This document shows positions 44,096 to 56,324 of a stretch of 64,000 nt of DNA, piece by piece. Source of the stretch: Boswellia sacra (Eukaryota > Streptophyta > Magnoliopsida > Sapindales > Burseraceae). The position numbers and the translations under genes are program-made. The stretch spans positions 1 to 64,000 of the forward strand of contig SNVD02014758.1 of the NCBI GenBank assembly GCA_013180625.2, in the 5' to 3' direction. A model generated the notes under the pieces. It was not told the DNA's origin and ran no database searches. It saw only the letters and a list, made by a program, of their open reading frames with translations. Within the stretch, counting starts at the first letter, position 1; each line of letters opens with the position of its first letter.

Positions 44096-44465
44096 TGTTG
44101 GGAATGCAATGCAAACACAGAACAGAGATTTGGGAGAAAATTGACTTGTATTAACAGAGAAAATCAATATACAAGATTTACACAAAAACTTCCCTAAATT
44201 TTCTGGAGCTCTCCTGGCTCTCTCTCTTAATCCTAAACTCTCTGGTTTAGACTCTGGACTCTCTCTGGAATCTCTCTAATGCATATACAAGGCAGAATTC
44301 GTCCCATATTTATAGGAAAAATTCTGCACACAAATTCAAATCAAATTTGGTCACCTACCTTTAACTTTCAATGCATTCACATGGAAGGGATTCTGGAAGC
44401 CATACATGTCATGCATGAGTTCAACAGAATTCGAGAACTCATGCATATCATGCATGAGCTCATCA
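44096..44465 (-). repeat. Right (5') LTR, 370 bp
   Basis: Direct repeat of the left LTR, adjoining the primer-binding site. Confidence 0.93.
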
Positions 44466-44741
44466 TATTTTTCTAGCGGTAAGGGCTTAGAGCTAAGATG
44501 CATTTTAACTTGTCACATCAGATCACTATATAGATCAGTGTCTCCATTTGGTCAGTCTATCAAACGTGCACAATTTTTCCACATATTAATAATTTTTAGT
44601 CACTTCTGACCAATCAACTCTCATAGAGTTTATCAAGTGATCAAATCCGTTTAATTTCTCAATTTGGGTTAGCAGCATTATAGATTGCTAATTCGCTATT
44701 TATTAATAAGTCTTCCTCTTTCTTGTTTAGGGTAAAAATAG

Positions 44742-45095
<354 letters not shown>

Positions 45096-45837
45096 TAGTA
45101 AGCCACTTCTATCATCTTCGTTCTTATTAATCAATGACAATCCTTAGATATAGTAACATGGTCAAACTAATATAGTCTTCTGGACAAGTCTTAGAGGTTG
45201 ATGTGGCGCATATCCTTTGCATTTCTTTTGTATAAATCTTTTTTCAATACAATTTACAATTGTTGCTACATTTTTTAAGGAAAATTTCTATATAATTCTG
45301 TATTACATTAGTAGATATTCTTCCTTCATTGTATAGATGCTATGCGTTAACTTCAAATGACCTTTTTTTATTTTTTTTAATGTAACAGTGGTTACATGGC
45401 ACCAGAGTATGCGTTGGCAGGATTATTCTCAATAAAGTCAGATGTGTACAACTCTGGCGTCCAGAGCTCTAAACATGAAAATTATATTTCTGATAGTGAA
45501 ACTCCATCAAACGTGTACCTTAACAGGCATGGCGGCTGTGGAATGAAGACAAAGCACAAGAGTTGATAGATGCCAGCATAGTCAACAGTTGTCCTATTAG
45601 TGAGGCTTTAAGATGGATCCATATTGCACTTTTATGTGTTGAGAATAACCCTTAAGATAGGCCTACCACGTCATCAGTTGTCCTCATGTTTGGGAGCAAA
45701 GCAGTAAACCCTCCCAACCATCAACTCCTCCATATTCTGTTGGTAGATTTACTACAATGTCCGATCACTCCTTGACATCTGGAAGGGGGACAGGCCTTCT
45801 CTCATCTGATCAAACTTCATCTAGTATTTCAAGCTAA

Positions 45838-47054
45838 AAAAGCACTTTGATTTGGCTTAAGAAACAGTGGAGCTGTCAATTTTGCAGAATTTGGCTACCA
45901 TTTTTCTGGGAAGGAATTATCATTTGCCTTAAATACTATTGATTGTCAAGTGCAGGAACACTGAGAGTGGAGTCTAGTTAACACCCCCTTTATTTGTATC
46001 ACCCTTTGACTGACTCTATTTATGCCAGCAGAAATACTTCTTTAGCTGGATATTGGATCATAATTTATATAAAATGTACAATAGAACCAGAAAATTGAAA
46101 TTTCCTTCTTCCAGACTAAACATTGTGTTTGTACTTATTACTCTGCTTTTTAACTAGGCTTGCTGATGTGATGATGAGTAGATTTAAACATGAATTAGTT
46201 TTTACTATATAGAATGTCCATTCGCCTGGGAACTAGCAGAGCAGATATAACAACTGGGCAGGAGCAAAGGTCAAAATGCAGTGGAGCCTCTATGCAATCA
46301 TGGCTTTCAACAGAAGAAGCACCTTTTTAGTAACATAAGCAAACATACATAACGTTTAAGTTCACCGTCTCCGAGGATCACTCTATGCATAATTTGCCAA
46401 TGTTTTGAATTTATCCATGCCAGTTCATGGTAAGGAGCTCTCATCAATTGGTAGAAAGAAAAAATGTAAACCTTCCAGGCTCCCCACTTCAGAAGTAAAG
46501 TAAACAGATTGTTTGTTTTGCCTCTTCCTCACTCTATTGTAGGCATATAACACTCTCTCTCTCTGAAAAAGGCTTGTATTTTTCAATTGCAGCCTATATT
46601 ATAACTTACTAACTCCGACGTTAAAGTAAGTTTTAAGCAATTAGATCGGACCTGATTCCTTTCTACGGCTTTGTGCATATCCAGGTTTGACATTAATCTA
46701 GACAGGTCTTGTAATAGAGCATGATCAATTCCCAAATTCTATAGAAATGCTTCTCTTAGTGACTCAAAGAACGTTCACTCATCTTCATGACGGTTGTAAG
46801 GTACAGATTGAAGTGTCCATATACAAAAATAATACATGTAAATCAATATCAACAAATTGCTATATTCAAAGTCAACCTCAGAATTTCGTGCCAGTTCCAT
46901 TCTCAATAATAAAAGTTAAGAAAACGTTCTCATACGTTGATCAAAAAAAGAAAATGAAACAAATCATTTTAAAAAAAAAAAAAAAATCTGGCCAACAATT
47001 CTTAGTTTTCATCTCCTAGTTGTCATATTAGAATGATGATCCATCATCTATAGG
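45838..47054. other. Spacer between CRK5 and CRRSP, nothing recognised
   Basis: AT-rich, with a CT run (46550-46562) and an A-rich stretch near 46970. A Lys-rich open frame at 46747-47019 has no family resemblance and no gene was identified. Confidence 0.5.
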
Positions 47055-48028
47055 CTATAAAACTAAAAGAAGCTTTAGCACTGCCACAATTATGCCAATA
47101 AGAAGCGCTGGGGAGTCTGCTGATGATCCTCGAAAACCTACATTACCAAATAATTTACATCAGTTCCACCAAAACCAATGAAAAGCATGTCTAAATATCC
47201 CAGTTACTGTTAATTAGTCTAAAATTCATGCAAAAATAGGATATGCAAAGAATCACATAACTCACCTTCACTTGCAGAAGTGGAAATGTTGGAATAAAAC
47301 TGAAAATCGTGGTACCACATGCTACAACTTGAACCGTAAATCTCCCATCCTCTTTTATTTCCTACTGTGGTTCTGAAAGTCATCAATTGAGTATCCAAGC
47401 ATGTGCTACAGTCACTCCTACTAATATCTCTCGTGCATTGAGCCATCCCATATCTCATCCCACTTTGTCCAGCATCCAACGTTGAGGTCTGGAACATCAG
47501 CGGCTGCTTTGCGGCTGTGGTTGCAAGTTCAGTCATCAAGTTAAATCCACTTGAAACCACAGAAGGATCATCAAAATTGGTATCATTGGCTATGGCCTTT
47601 GAAGTTTGATCCCAAACACCAAAGAAATCCTCATCCGAATAGTGAAGAAAACACCATTTGAACCATATCTTAACTTTTTTGCTCTTTGTGCAATCTTGCA
47701 AGGCAACTGCTGTAGCCTCCTTGGTGCAATTAGCACATTCTTGAGCAGAAATATCACCTCTGCATTGGACAAGACCATAAATTTTGTTTGAGCCTTTTCC
47801 TTCAGCTAATTTATAGAAACCATCATGCACAGGCCCTCTAGTAGGCAGAGAAGTTAAAAGATTGCTAAGATTGTTTTGAAATGCACCTTCAGATGTAGAA
47901 TTGTCAGCTTCTGAACATTCAGAAGCAGCCCTAGCATTAGTATCAGCATGGCAGCAAGGGCTGCATAACAACAAAATTGAAGTTGACAGTACAATAAACC
48001 TTATTGCATTGGAATTGAGCATCTTCAT
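47055..48028 (-). CDS. Cysteine-rich repeat secretory protein (CRRSP) with a hydrophobic tail (278 aa)
   Basis: Two exons: 48028-47266 and 47128-47055 (GT-AG intron; 837 nt in frame). The first exon codes a signal peptide (about 1-28, ending CCHADT) and two DUF26 domains with Cys89-x8-Cys98-x2-Cys101 (CRGDISAQECANC) and Cys198-x8-Cys207-x2-Cys210 (CTRDISRSDCSTC). The short second exon adds SSADSP and a hydrophobic end (ALLIGIIVAVLKLLLVL, stop), fitting a membrane or GPI anchor, so the protein is probably held at the cell surface. Reading through the donor instead gives 269 aa ending in a polar tail. DUF26 secretory proteins include antifungal lectins and plasmodesmal proteins; which of these applies is unknown. 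It lies beside the CRK array but on the other strand, and there is no kinase. Confidence 0.88.
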
Positions 48029-50459
48029 CTCTTCGATAACTCACCGAATTTATGGAAGGTGAAGAGGGAAAGGCCATGAATGTGGTTTACTTCATAATTA
48101 TAGTTGATCATTGTCAAATAAACAAATCATGGAATTTTTGCTTTTGCACGTTCAAAGTCAACTCTTCATGCTTAATGCGCAGATTATACATAGGACTTTA
48201 AAGTTTAATGCTTATCAAAAGAAAGCTAAAGTCAACGAAAGCGAGTTGTAGTTTAGTTAATAGAGATCAGTGGAGGGTTGAAATTAAGGAATTAGTTTAC
48301 ATGAGATTATAAATTTAAATAATTGATTAGTGGAATTTGAGAGTATCCAAGCATAATTAAGCCAAAGAACATCTTTGTTAGATAGCATTTGCAATTAAAC
48401 TATTCATATGGATCACCATAACCAAATAATTAAAGTAAATTTGATTTCCGGTCATTGGTTTTCATATCCCCATCAGTAGGCCATTGCCAGTTTCTGGGTT
48501 CAATAGTTTTTGCACAAAGAGAAGACAAGAAAGTAATAAAATTTTGTTAAGGAACTTCTAACTTCTGGATCAACTTGCATACTCAATAGACTTAAGTTAT
48601 AAGAATATAAATAGTTCATGATTCAAATGTATTCTTGACTTGAGCTTTTACAATACCAGTCCCATCATATTAAAATATTATCTTGTTTTAAAGAGAACAA
48701 ATAATAAGTCTTAACAATTCCTATCCTCAATGGGCTGACTTTTCTAGTAAAGATCCTCGACGTGGGTTTTTGGGCCTTGGTCTTAAATTAAGAGGGCCGG
48801 GACCAAAACTGTTGTTTTTTTTTTTTTTAAATTGAAGAAAGTATTGGCATGTAGGTTTGCAATGGATAACCCAACACCAAAACATCGAAAGATTTTACTC
48901 CAAAACTGAGAAGATACTTCTCAGATTTTGGTTAATTGGTAATTGAATTCGACGGATACTAATTAAGATATAAAGTAAGATTTTGTTTGGGTTCAGCTGA
49001 TGTATAAGTATAGCAGACTTTAAATTTGTACAAAAATTGTAAATAAACATATAAAAATAATAAATAAATAAATAAAAATTAAAAAATCATAAATAAAAAT
49101 TATATAAAAACAGTAAAACAACTTTTATTTACTCATTTATATTTTTTATACAATTACTTATTATTTTTACACAATTTTAAAATCTGCCGTATAGGTTACA
49201 TAGTTGTACTATATTATAACTTTACACAATACGCAATAAACCTTAATGAGCGAACGTCTACAGGGAAAGCAAATCGCGACACTCTCTGTTTTTGTCATAA
49301 TCTTCCACGGGTTAAAACATCTTCTCTCTCCTGCAGCTAGATTATTACTCTTTTTTCATTTGAATTTAAGTAAAATTTCATTGACATAACTTTGACTTGT
49401 AATCAAAGGCCCAATAAATTTTAAAACTTTTCAAAGCTGGGTATCCACTAAAATTCTTGAAAAAAAAATTCATCAAACTTTTTCCAAAAATCGACAAACA
49501 AAATTTTATGAAATTCCTCAAGCCTCTTTAAAGAAGATTTCCCTCCACTTGTTTCTAAGGCAAATAGCGGCTGCATATTATGGATTATTAGTTTAATTGG
49601 CAAAAGTGTCTTCTGAATGGGACTGGGACACAATACAATGCTACCCCGTTGAGCCTTTGGATCCAAATCCATGACTTTATGCTCGAAAGGAATCATCCTC
49701 AGATGAAGTTAAAAAACTTCACTTTCTAAAAGTTTTAAAAGCAATATTGATAAAGCATGTTTCTCCACTTGCAAATTGCAATCCATAATCGCTATCATCG
49801 TTGTTGGTAAAATAATTAAAATAGGTTTGATTTGCCAACACTGACGACAAAAACTGGGACCTAATTGCAAGTATGCAACATGGAACTGCAATGGGAAGGT
49901 GATAGTGAACCAACCAGGTATCAACAGCTTAGTTGCCGCGTGGCATATGGGCATTAAAAGTATCATTTTTCTTATGGTAATTATGCTCTCCTTCGAAGAG
50001 TGTTTAGGATTAGAACAAATCTTAGAAAGATCAGCAATAATAGTTTTTTACTCATACTTTCTCCTGACTGCCCAATAAAAAGAGAGAAAGTAAGAAAGGG
50101 AGAAAGAATAATGAAAATTGTCAATATCAGAATGAGTATTTCAAGCAAACACAGTTGGACAAGCCTAGTGCAAGACAGAATGGGCATATATATCTAGCCT
50201 GATAAAAATAGCAGCACTAATAAATAATATATCATACATGACCGTCAACATGACACAAAAGATATACAGCTAGGTTGCTGCAGAATGCCCATACTATATA
50301 CTTAAACCTGAAGTTTTGAGATTCGGTTTTACTAATGGATAACCATCAATCTTGTAGGAGAAAGTTCTCTTACTGAAATTAATTAACAAAACAGAAAACT
50401 GCAAACGCAACTTGGTCTGGCTTTAACAAAAATTGTATTGGCCGTTAGAGTACATGGAG
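48029..50459. other. Spacer between CRRSP and family-U pair, nothing recognised
   Basis: AT-rich DNA. The first few hundred bases should hold the CRRSP promoter. Weak minus-strand open stretches at 49448-49966 have no recognisable family, and 49010-49200 is extremely AT-rich. Confidence 0.45.
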
Positions 50460-52016
50460 TGTAACACCCCGTACCCTTAAGATACAGAATATAAATTTAA
50501 GCATTCACACACACGTGAGACACACAACAGAGTAGGGAGTAAAACACTCAGCAAGTAGCTCAAATGTGAAGTTAAAATGGAGTCGGGCAAGAAAAATCAA
50601 ATAACATAATTCAAAATCCTTTTTTAATCAGCAAGCAATCATTTCTTTTCCTGCAAGTCAGGTGAACAGTGCCCTGAATTCATAGATCACGCTCTTGTGC
50701 GGATCACCTGGCGCGACTGCACCAATTTTCTGTCCTAAATCAATATCCAACAAGAGAGGTTGGCGCTCCTACGCCAACCATGTCGCGCTGCAGCGCCAAC
50801 TTTCTGTCTCAACATGATTTACAGCATAGAGCTCACAGTACTCCTGCACAATTTCACTGGAGCTCCTGCACCGATTCTGTGTTTGGCCATTAAACTTAGG
50901 CAATTTTCTCCATTCATACTCACATATAGAAACATATCTTACACACATTTAATGCACTTCTCAAGCACATTTGAGGTACCCATTTTAAACACATTAGTGC
51001 ACAAACCTTATGGACTCTACACAATCCATTCATTAAAAACACTAGTGCACAACATTATGGACACTATACAAATCATGCATGGTAGGACTATCGTATGACA
51101 CAATTTACAACATGTCATCCGTTACGTATCGCCATCAATGGCATGTTTTACGTCACTTATTTTAGGGAACATACCACCCGTTAAGTACCGTCATCAATGG
51201 TACATTCGGTGGCCATTTGGCATTCGTTATGTATCGCCATCAGTGACTTATACACAATTTCAATTTAAGAAATATATCATCCGTTACGTATCGCCATCGA
51301 TGACATATTCTATTGGCCACCACTCACCTGTTATGTATCACCGTCAGTGACTTAATACACATATATGAGCTTACCCACCACACAACACATATATGCCTAC
51401 CATCTAAAGAATTTGTGTGTCCTAGTACCTTAGACATGAGTTACAACTTTAAACACGCACAATTTCGTTATCAAAGGTTACCCATGCCATTCCACACCAC
51501 ATTTCCATCCATACACATTTATAGCATTTCCAAATAAGTTCATCCACAATATACGTACACATAAGAAACCAACACAACTTACAAATCAACACAAAATCTA
51601 TTGTGCCCTCGGAAATGGTCTAGCTACTTACCCAGTTACTTCACTCCTTGAACCTTGATTTCCACCTAGAAATCACTAAACCTCTTAAAGGTTGGCAACA
51701 CTTTACCCAACCGATAATATCATAGAAAATTCACTATTATACACATATTGGTTGGACAATCATAGTAAGAGGGTACTTATCCCAATTATCACCTTTTTAT
51801 GAAGATAAGGGGGAATTGAAATTTCTAGAGACTCCCACATATATATAGATAAATATCATGGCACAATTTCAAATTAGTCCTCCGTTCTCCCAAATCTTTC
51901 AAATTCACCTTAGAACGATTTACAGATTGCTTTATTACCCATACAAATGCACAAGTGATAATTTACATGTTTAAAAACATGGTAAGTGTAATTTCACTTC
52001 CTAGGGTATTGCATGG
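50460..52016 (-). mobile_element. Family-U LTR-like unit, copy B, with target duplication
   Basis: Plus-strand ends are TGTAACACCCC and GTATTGCA, flanked on both sides by the same 5 bp, TGGAG (50455-50459 and 52017-52021). It holds no protein domain. It shares with unit A the tctagctacttac block (about 51610-51630, an AGGTAAGT on the minus strand) and with C a short repeat array (51110-51350; atcaccatcaatg-like and gttacgtatcgccatc units). At 1557 bp it is much shorter than A and C, apparently from a deletion in its middle. TG...CA ends with a 5-bp duplication are what a solo LTR leaves. Confidence 0.7.
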
Positions 52017-52021
52017 AGTGT

Positions 52022-54782
52022 AACATCTCAACTAGTGAGTGATTATACCCTTACTATGTTCATAATGCCTATGAATTATTGCTTTTGTGTGTGTGTGTAA
52101 GTGTCTTGGCAATGAATTAAAGGTTAGGGGTATAAATGAAGGACTTAAGAATCTCGAGGCCTAATTTGACAATGTGTGCATGTTTATTATTAAGGGGCTG
52201 GGGTTAGGCATTTCTAGAAAACTTATTTCCTTCTCTTATTCTCAAAAACCCATAGCTAACTTTCCATGCCTCAAAGATTAGAAGAGAAAGAAGAAGAAGT
52301 CAGAAGGAGAGAGGTATGATTCATTCCCTTCTCTGATTTCTGTCATTTAGTCATGAACTTTTGTTGTGAAATGTTATATTAGGAAGTGGTTTATGGTGTT
52401 TTTATGTCATGTGTACCATGAAACATGCTGAAAATCATGATTTGTAATAGGTTATGAAAGATTATAATGGCTTAGATGATGATAGGAATGCCATAGATGA
52501 CGTTTGAACTCAAAACTCTGTGGAGTTGTGTACTGAGCAGTTGCTTATCCAAAAATTCCTAGAAATTATAGGGTTACTTTTTGGTTCTAAAATTCTTACA
52601 TACTAAACTAGATATGTTCAGGATCATATAATATTTTGAATCACTTAAAAATTCAAAGTATGTGATTTTTGGTGAATTTTTGAACTCTATAGAACCGAAT
52701 CTGGAAACCCCCTGTTTCAAAATAGGGTATGGGGAACAAATTTTATATGAGGGACTTATCCTTCATGGAAACCCCTAATTTTTTGTATGTGAAATATTGA
52801 GCCTGTTTTCTTGTGAACTACAAAATTTTATGGTTTTTGAAGCTCTATAGAAATTGTTATGATTTTTCGAAGTTGGGTCTACAATTCTAAAATTTTCCAT
52901 TTTCAGAACAGAGTAAGCAAAACGAATTGCTTTTGATAGATCTAAACTCAGCAAAAAGTTATGATTTTTTATAGGATTATCTTTATATGTGTCTTTTACT
53001 AAACTAAAAATTTTTGTAAATATTTGATTATTGTTGAGGTCTATATAAATTTTCAAAGTCATACTGTTCAATTGGAGAGGCCAGTAGACAGGAATTGTAT
53101 ATAGAAAAAACTAAGGGTTTTCAAGGGGCATATGGCGTCAATTTGATCCAATAAATTGCATGGTATGTTACATATGTGTTCATTTGACCTCCACAAATTA
53201 ACATAAGGATTGGGACAAGCATCATCTTTCTAGAAATTAACCAACGAAATGTGTGTGATGTTGAGTCAATAATGGAGTCATTTGGTTTATTGATGTGCTT
53301 GATGATCCTTAAGAAAATTTTGATGATTTCTAGGTTGAAATCAGGATCTTGTGGTGAAGTTAACGAGGTAAGTAAGCTAGACTTCTTCTGAGGATGCAAT
53401 AGATATCTAACCAAATTGTGAGATATGTTTGATTTCATATGCTTATGTATATATGTGAGATACATTCGATTGAAAATGCCATGAATGTGATATGAATGGA
53501 AATTGAAATGTGACCATGAGCATGTGGACTTTGATGTGTAATGGCATGACTAAAATGTGACAATGAAATCATATGTGTGTGAAAGTAGAATTTATGCCTA
53601 TTACACTAGGACACATAACTCTGTGATATGGTAGGCATACATGTGCTATGTTGGGTGCAGACACATTTGTATTGAGTCACCAACAGCGATAAATAACGGG
53701 TGACTAGTGACCAATGGGATATGTCATTGACAACGATACGTAACAGACGGCATATTTCCTGAAATTGATTAATGAAAAGAATATGTCACTAATGGCAATA
53801 CGTAACAGGTGACTAGTGGCCACCGGATATATCATCGACAGTGATACGTAACAGGTGGTATACTCCTTAAAAGGAATAATAAAAAATATATGTCATCAAC
53901 AGCGACACGTAACGGATGACATAATTGAAAGTATTAAATAAAAAGTTCTACCATGAGTGAGAGTATAGTGTCCTTAAGATGTAATCTAAGCGTGTGTAAG
54001 GTGTATAAAACAAGATATATGCGTAAAATGAGCAGAGTAAACGGCTCAAGTATGATGGGCAGGCAAAGAGCTTGCGCCAAAGCACCATGTTGAGTGCGCA
54101 AGAGCGTGCCCTTGCCACCTTAAAAGTTTCTAGATAGAAACCTGGCGCTGGCGCGCAGTATAGGTTGCACAGGAGTGCAATCCCTTCGTTGTAACTCAAG
54201 CTAAGACAGAAAGTCTACGCTTGAGTGCAGCATTGGAGCAGGAGCACCAGAACTTTTAGTGAAATTCTACTTAAACTCAAGACTTGAAGCAGTCGCACCG
54301 ATTCCTTCGCGCAGAAGCGTGATTCTTTATTTTATGAATACTTTATACACGACTTAGGGGTTAAGCAATAGGTTCCTTGTATGATAAGAAATGAATTTGA
54401 ATTATAGTTATCTAGTTTATTCCGCATGGTATATTGTTATTACATAGTTCTAGCTGCTTATTGAGTTTTGTACTCACTAGTTTGTTGTGTTCCTCAAGTG
54501 ATCGACAGACTACAGGACGTTTGGAGGATTTTTGGCAAAGCAACGATAGAGTTCCCTTGACAACCATGGGTCCGCTGCAACAATCTCTTTTTTGTGTCTA
54601 TCATTAATTTTGATCCTTTTTTGTCATTGATGTATAGAGTATGCCACTATGGTTGATAATTTAGGAACTTTGGATTTGATTTTGAATGTTATTAATAATA
54701 CAATGGCCATAGTTTCCTTTTTTGTTGTTTTGTATGAATGCTTATAGTCGTATTTTGGACCCTTGGGATGTGGGGTGTGACA
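52022..54782 (+). mobile_element. Family-U LTR-like unit, copy C
   Basis: Starts TGTAACATCTC and ends GGGGTGTGACA, in the opposite sense to B; only the 5-bp TGGAG separates the two. Tail features (agctgcttattgagttttg at about 54456, TTGTTGTGTT at about 54482) are the inverse of those in A and B. A short repeat array occurs at 53690-53925 (tgtcatcaacagcgacacg-like units). The right flank TGACG shares 3 of 5 bases with TGGAG, so its own target duplication is uncertain. No coding domain. Confidence 0.65.
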
Positions 54783-56247
54783 TGACGAGCCATCAGAATT
54801 CCATTTGTCTCACAAGATTTATCAGACAAATAATAGATCAAATGCACTAATTGATAAAGTTCTCCGTTCAGACTGGTCAGCTACTACTTGCTACTCAGCT
54901 GAAGCCTTGCTGGTACCAAATTAAGATGCCTCATGCCTTAATTCTTGCTAACAAACTCTATTATACCAAATGAAAATTTACTAATAATCTTTGATGAATT
55001 AAAGGGTTGAATGGCCCAATTACATAATCGGTGAGTGACTTGTGGGCGACCCTGGAATGCTGAGTGAATTGGAGTTTGGTATCCCTGCACCTGCAGGATG
55101 GTGACACCAGCAAATGTGAGGTAAATGTGACATAAACAAGTATCAAGTGAGAGACTAGCAGTCCTGGTCCTGGATATTCTGCAACAACAGGATTTAAATT
55201 CTGGTAATTGTCAAAGTTGTCGCGTGGGGATGTGGCACTATGCAATTAACAAGAAAAAGCTGAACCCCCCTCATTTCGAAGGAAACTTCGCAAGTCTTTC
55301 CTTTCACCTTCCTTTGGCTTATCTGTGTGCAGTAACTTATCCAATCGTTAATGGTTTGGACACCCCGTGAATGAACCACAGTTTATTCCATTTAGTATTA
55401 TGGCTGGGCTCTCATGACATGAATTGATAAGCACTTTTTATCATAAACAAAAAATCCTTTTGCTTGTTTGCATATTAGAAACAAAATTGAAAGTTTTTTT
55501 TTTTTATTTGAGGTTACTATAAAGTAGATATTATGAATAAATGTTATAGGATAAAAACATACTAATTAAATTGTTGACCAAATACCCATTTATAAATTTA
55601 GATTCACAACAAATATTAAGAGAAGATTTATTTCAAAATCAAGTTTTTTTTTTCTAATCTTAAACTCCTAATTAGAGAATATATTATATATCTTTCAAAT
55701 AGGTGAACATATTTATGAAAAGATAAGGTTTCTGCACAGACCCTCAAATCTAGCATTCTCTAGAAGAGAAGACACCTTTCTTTCCCAAGCAGACTCGTGG
55801 AAAACCTTTCCCAGTAGCTTTTTTCCAATTCCGTAAAATTATTTGTGGACCTAGTCCTTATCCAGTCTCTATCTCTATGCACTTAATTATTATTTATTGA
55901 TAAGCAACTAACTTTGGGGATTAATTAAGCCCAATAAAGTTTTGAGTTTTCACCTCTTAAGCTGGGGCACAAATAATTTATCAGCGAAAATTCCAATTTG
56001 AGTTTGTATCCTTGTTTCACCAGGAATAATCAAAACATGATGGACGGTGATCGAATGACTAATCAATTGCTGAGACGACAAGTTCAAGTTAAAGTTTCAT
56101 CGGACGTATCGATGAGTTATAATAGCATACTACTACAGTAGTCCTACTTTGGCTTCCGACCAGATACTTCACAGTCCACCTTTACAATGGTCCCTGATTG
56201 TTTTTGTCCTTTCAAATGCCATCCTTCACCACAAAATAAAAATCATC
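54783..56247. other. Spacer before the TauE/SafE gene, nothing recognised
   Basis: Non-coding sequence with AT-rich runs (55440-55700). Short minus-strand open frames near 54961-55379 show no family. Confidence 0.45.
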
Positions 56248-56257
56248 TATAAAACTC
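56248..56257 (+). promoter_or_regulatory. Putative TATA box of the TauE/SafE gene
   Basis: CTATAAAACT lies 77 bp before the start codon at 56325, a normal plant spacing for a TATA box with a short 5' UTR. Confidence 0.5.
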
Positions 56258-56324
56258 GGCTCAGTGATCATTCCCACCAGCACCCATAACGCTAAGCAAT
56301 ATCTTTTTGTTTTCATGAGCCATA

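Larger units (their letters stand above)
38901..44465 (-). mobile_element. Young Ty1/copia retrotransposon (Tork-like) in a CRK5 intron
   Basis: Identical-length LTRs of 370 bp (38901-39270, 44096-44465) flank a gag-pol on the minus strand. Flanks GATTT (38896-38900) and TATTT (44466-44470) are a probable target duplication with one change. The primer site TGGTATCAGAGC lies at about 44082-44093 and a polypurine tract (GGAGGGGGAGAAT) at about 39271-39283. Gag starts at 43308; the zinc knuckle is CYHCGKEGHMKKNC (about 42600); then protease, GAG-pre-integrase (WHKRLGH), integrase with its DDE region (about 41900-41600), reverse transcriptase with YVDDM (about 40270) and RNase H to 39317. Disruptions: a TGA near 43057, a TAA near 42813, and one frameshift near 41215 between integrase and reverse transcriptase. 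The long frames 42786-41146 and 41233-39317 are otherwise open. It is opposite in sense to the host gene. Confidence 0.95.

Noticed and set aside
46747..47019. 90-codon Lys-rich frame
   Set aside because: Ends in an A-rich run, no homology-like motifs, no exon structure.
49448..49966. Two adjacent minus-strand frames as a possible gene
   Set aside because: No recognisable domain and frames do not join through plausible splice sites.
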